DNA of 6,023 bases, taken from the NCBI GenBank assembly GCA_902782985.1, contig CACZPC010000029.1, forward strand, positions 1-6,023, given 5' to 3'. Position numbers and translations under genes: made by a program. Within the stretch, counting starts at the first letter, position 1, and every line of letters begins with the position of its first letter. Shown here piece after piece: positions 5,793 through 6,023 of the stretch. Origin of the DNA: Oscillospiraceae bacterium. GTDB taxonomy: Bacteria; Bacillota; Clostridia; Saccharofermentanales; Saccharofermentanaceae. The notes under the pieces were generated by a model. That model was not told the DNA's origin. It worked only from the letters and a program-made list of their open reading frames with translations, and did no database searches.

Positions 5793-6023
5793 ATGGCTAA
5801 GAGTAAAACAGTTTTTTTCTGTAAAGAATGCGGATTCGAGACCAGCGGCTGGATGGGCAAGTGCCCCGGATGCGGCAGTTGGAACACGCTCGTAGAGTCT
5901 TCTGCGGTAACAGGAAGCGGCAAGAGCTCCTCCACGTCCGGAGCAAAGAGCGACGCTCCCGCATATAGGGCAGCAAGCTATAACTGGACCAAGAGCAGCG
6001 GTACCGTAAGGCTTAAGGATGCA
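5793..6023 (+). CDS. radA: DNA repair protein RadA, N-terminal part (3' end outside window)
   Basis: Seventy-seven N-terminal residues are visible. RadA (Sms) is a RecA-like, DnaB-related ATPase that drives branch migration at D-loops during homologous recombination and natural transformation. The fragment shows its diagnostic N-terminal Cys4 zinc finger: C10, C13, C24 and C27, with the conserved TSGWMGKCPGCGSWNT context. A Ser/Gly/Lys-rich linker (about 35-55) follows, then the VRLKD segment that precedes the ATPase core in the family. The Walker motifs, KNRFG motif and Lon-like C-terminal domain lie beyond the window. The start at MAKSK matches the family N-terminus; an in-frame ATG at 5757 would add 12 residues without homology or a good RBS. 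The gene diverges from the AMP-binding gene, has an extended -10 box directly before its ATG and a LexA operator upstream. This predicts a leaderless, SOS-inducible transcript. Confidence 0.95.
   Translation, partial: MAKSKTVFFCKECGFETSGWMGKCPGCGSWNTLVESSAVTGSGKSSSTSGAKSDAPAYRAASYNWTKSSGTVRLKDA

Overview
The window looks like chromosomal DNA from a mid-GC, low-oxygen Gram-positive bacterium of the Clostridia type. This is inferred from strong AGGAGG ribosome binding sites, a rubrerythrin with clostridial-style extra rubredoxin centre, a lipobox-bearing surface lipoprotein and a Firmicutes-type LexA operator. It cannot be placed to genus from sequence alone. No mobile element, RNA gene, CRISPR array or phage gene is visible.

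Layout from left to right. Bases 1-930 (+) are the 3' part of a SulP-family anion transporter with its cytoplasmic STAS domain. A strong hairpin at 954-986 lies between it and the convergent rubrerythrin gene and can terminate both. Rubrerythrin (1008-1664, -) follows an intergenic region holding its own RBS and a possible extended -10 promoter, and also the U-tract terminator of the next gene. A DUF885-type zinc-peptidase lipoprotein (1807-3813, -) comes next, then an AMP-binding (ANL superfamily) protein (3884-5671, -) whose ATP-binding loop is badly eroded. Last is the 5' end of radA (5793-6023, +), which runs off the window.

The most interesting stretch is the 121-bp divergent region between the AMP-binding gene and radA. 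Both start codons sit directly downstream of near-perfect -10 boxes (TATAAT and TATACT) and neither has a Shine-Dalgarno sequence. Both transcripts are therefore predicted to be leaderless, in contrast to the well-formed AGGAGG sites of rubrerythrin and the lipoprotein. The radA promoter also carries a perfect GAAC-N4-GTTC palindrome over its -35 region, which is the LexA box of Firmicutes, so radA is predicted to belong to the SOS regulon here. A second inverted repeat (GCACAT-N8-ATGTGC) sits 2 bp from the LexA box.

The genes do not form one pathway: anion transport, peroxide defence, extracytoplasmic peptide processing, an acyl-adenylation relative of unknown substrate, and DNA recombination repair. 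I see no convincing multi-gene novel system. The points worth following are the divergent leaderless/LexA promoter region and the degenerate AMP-binding protein.
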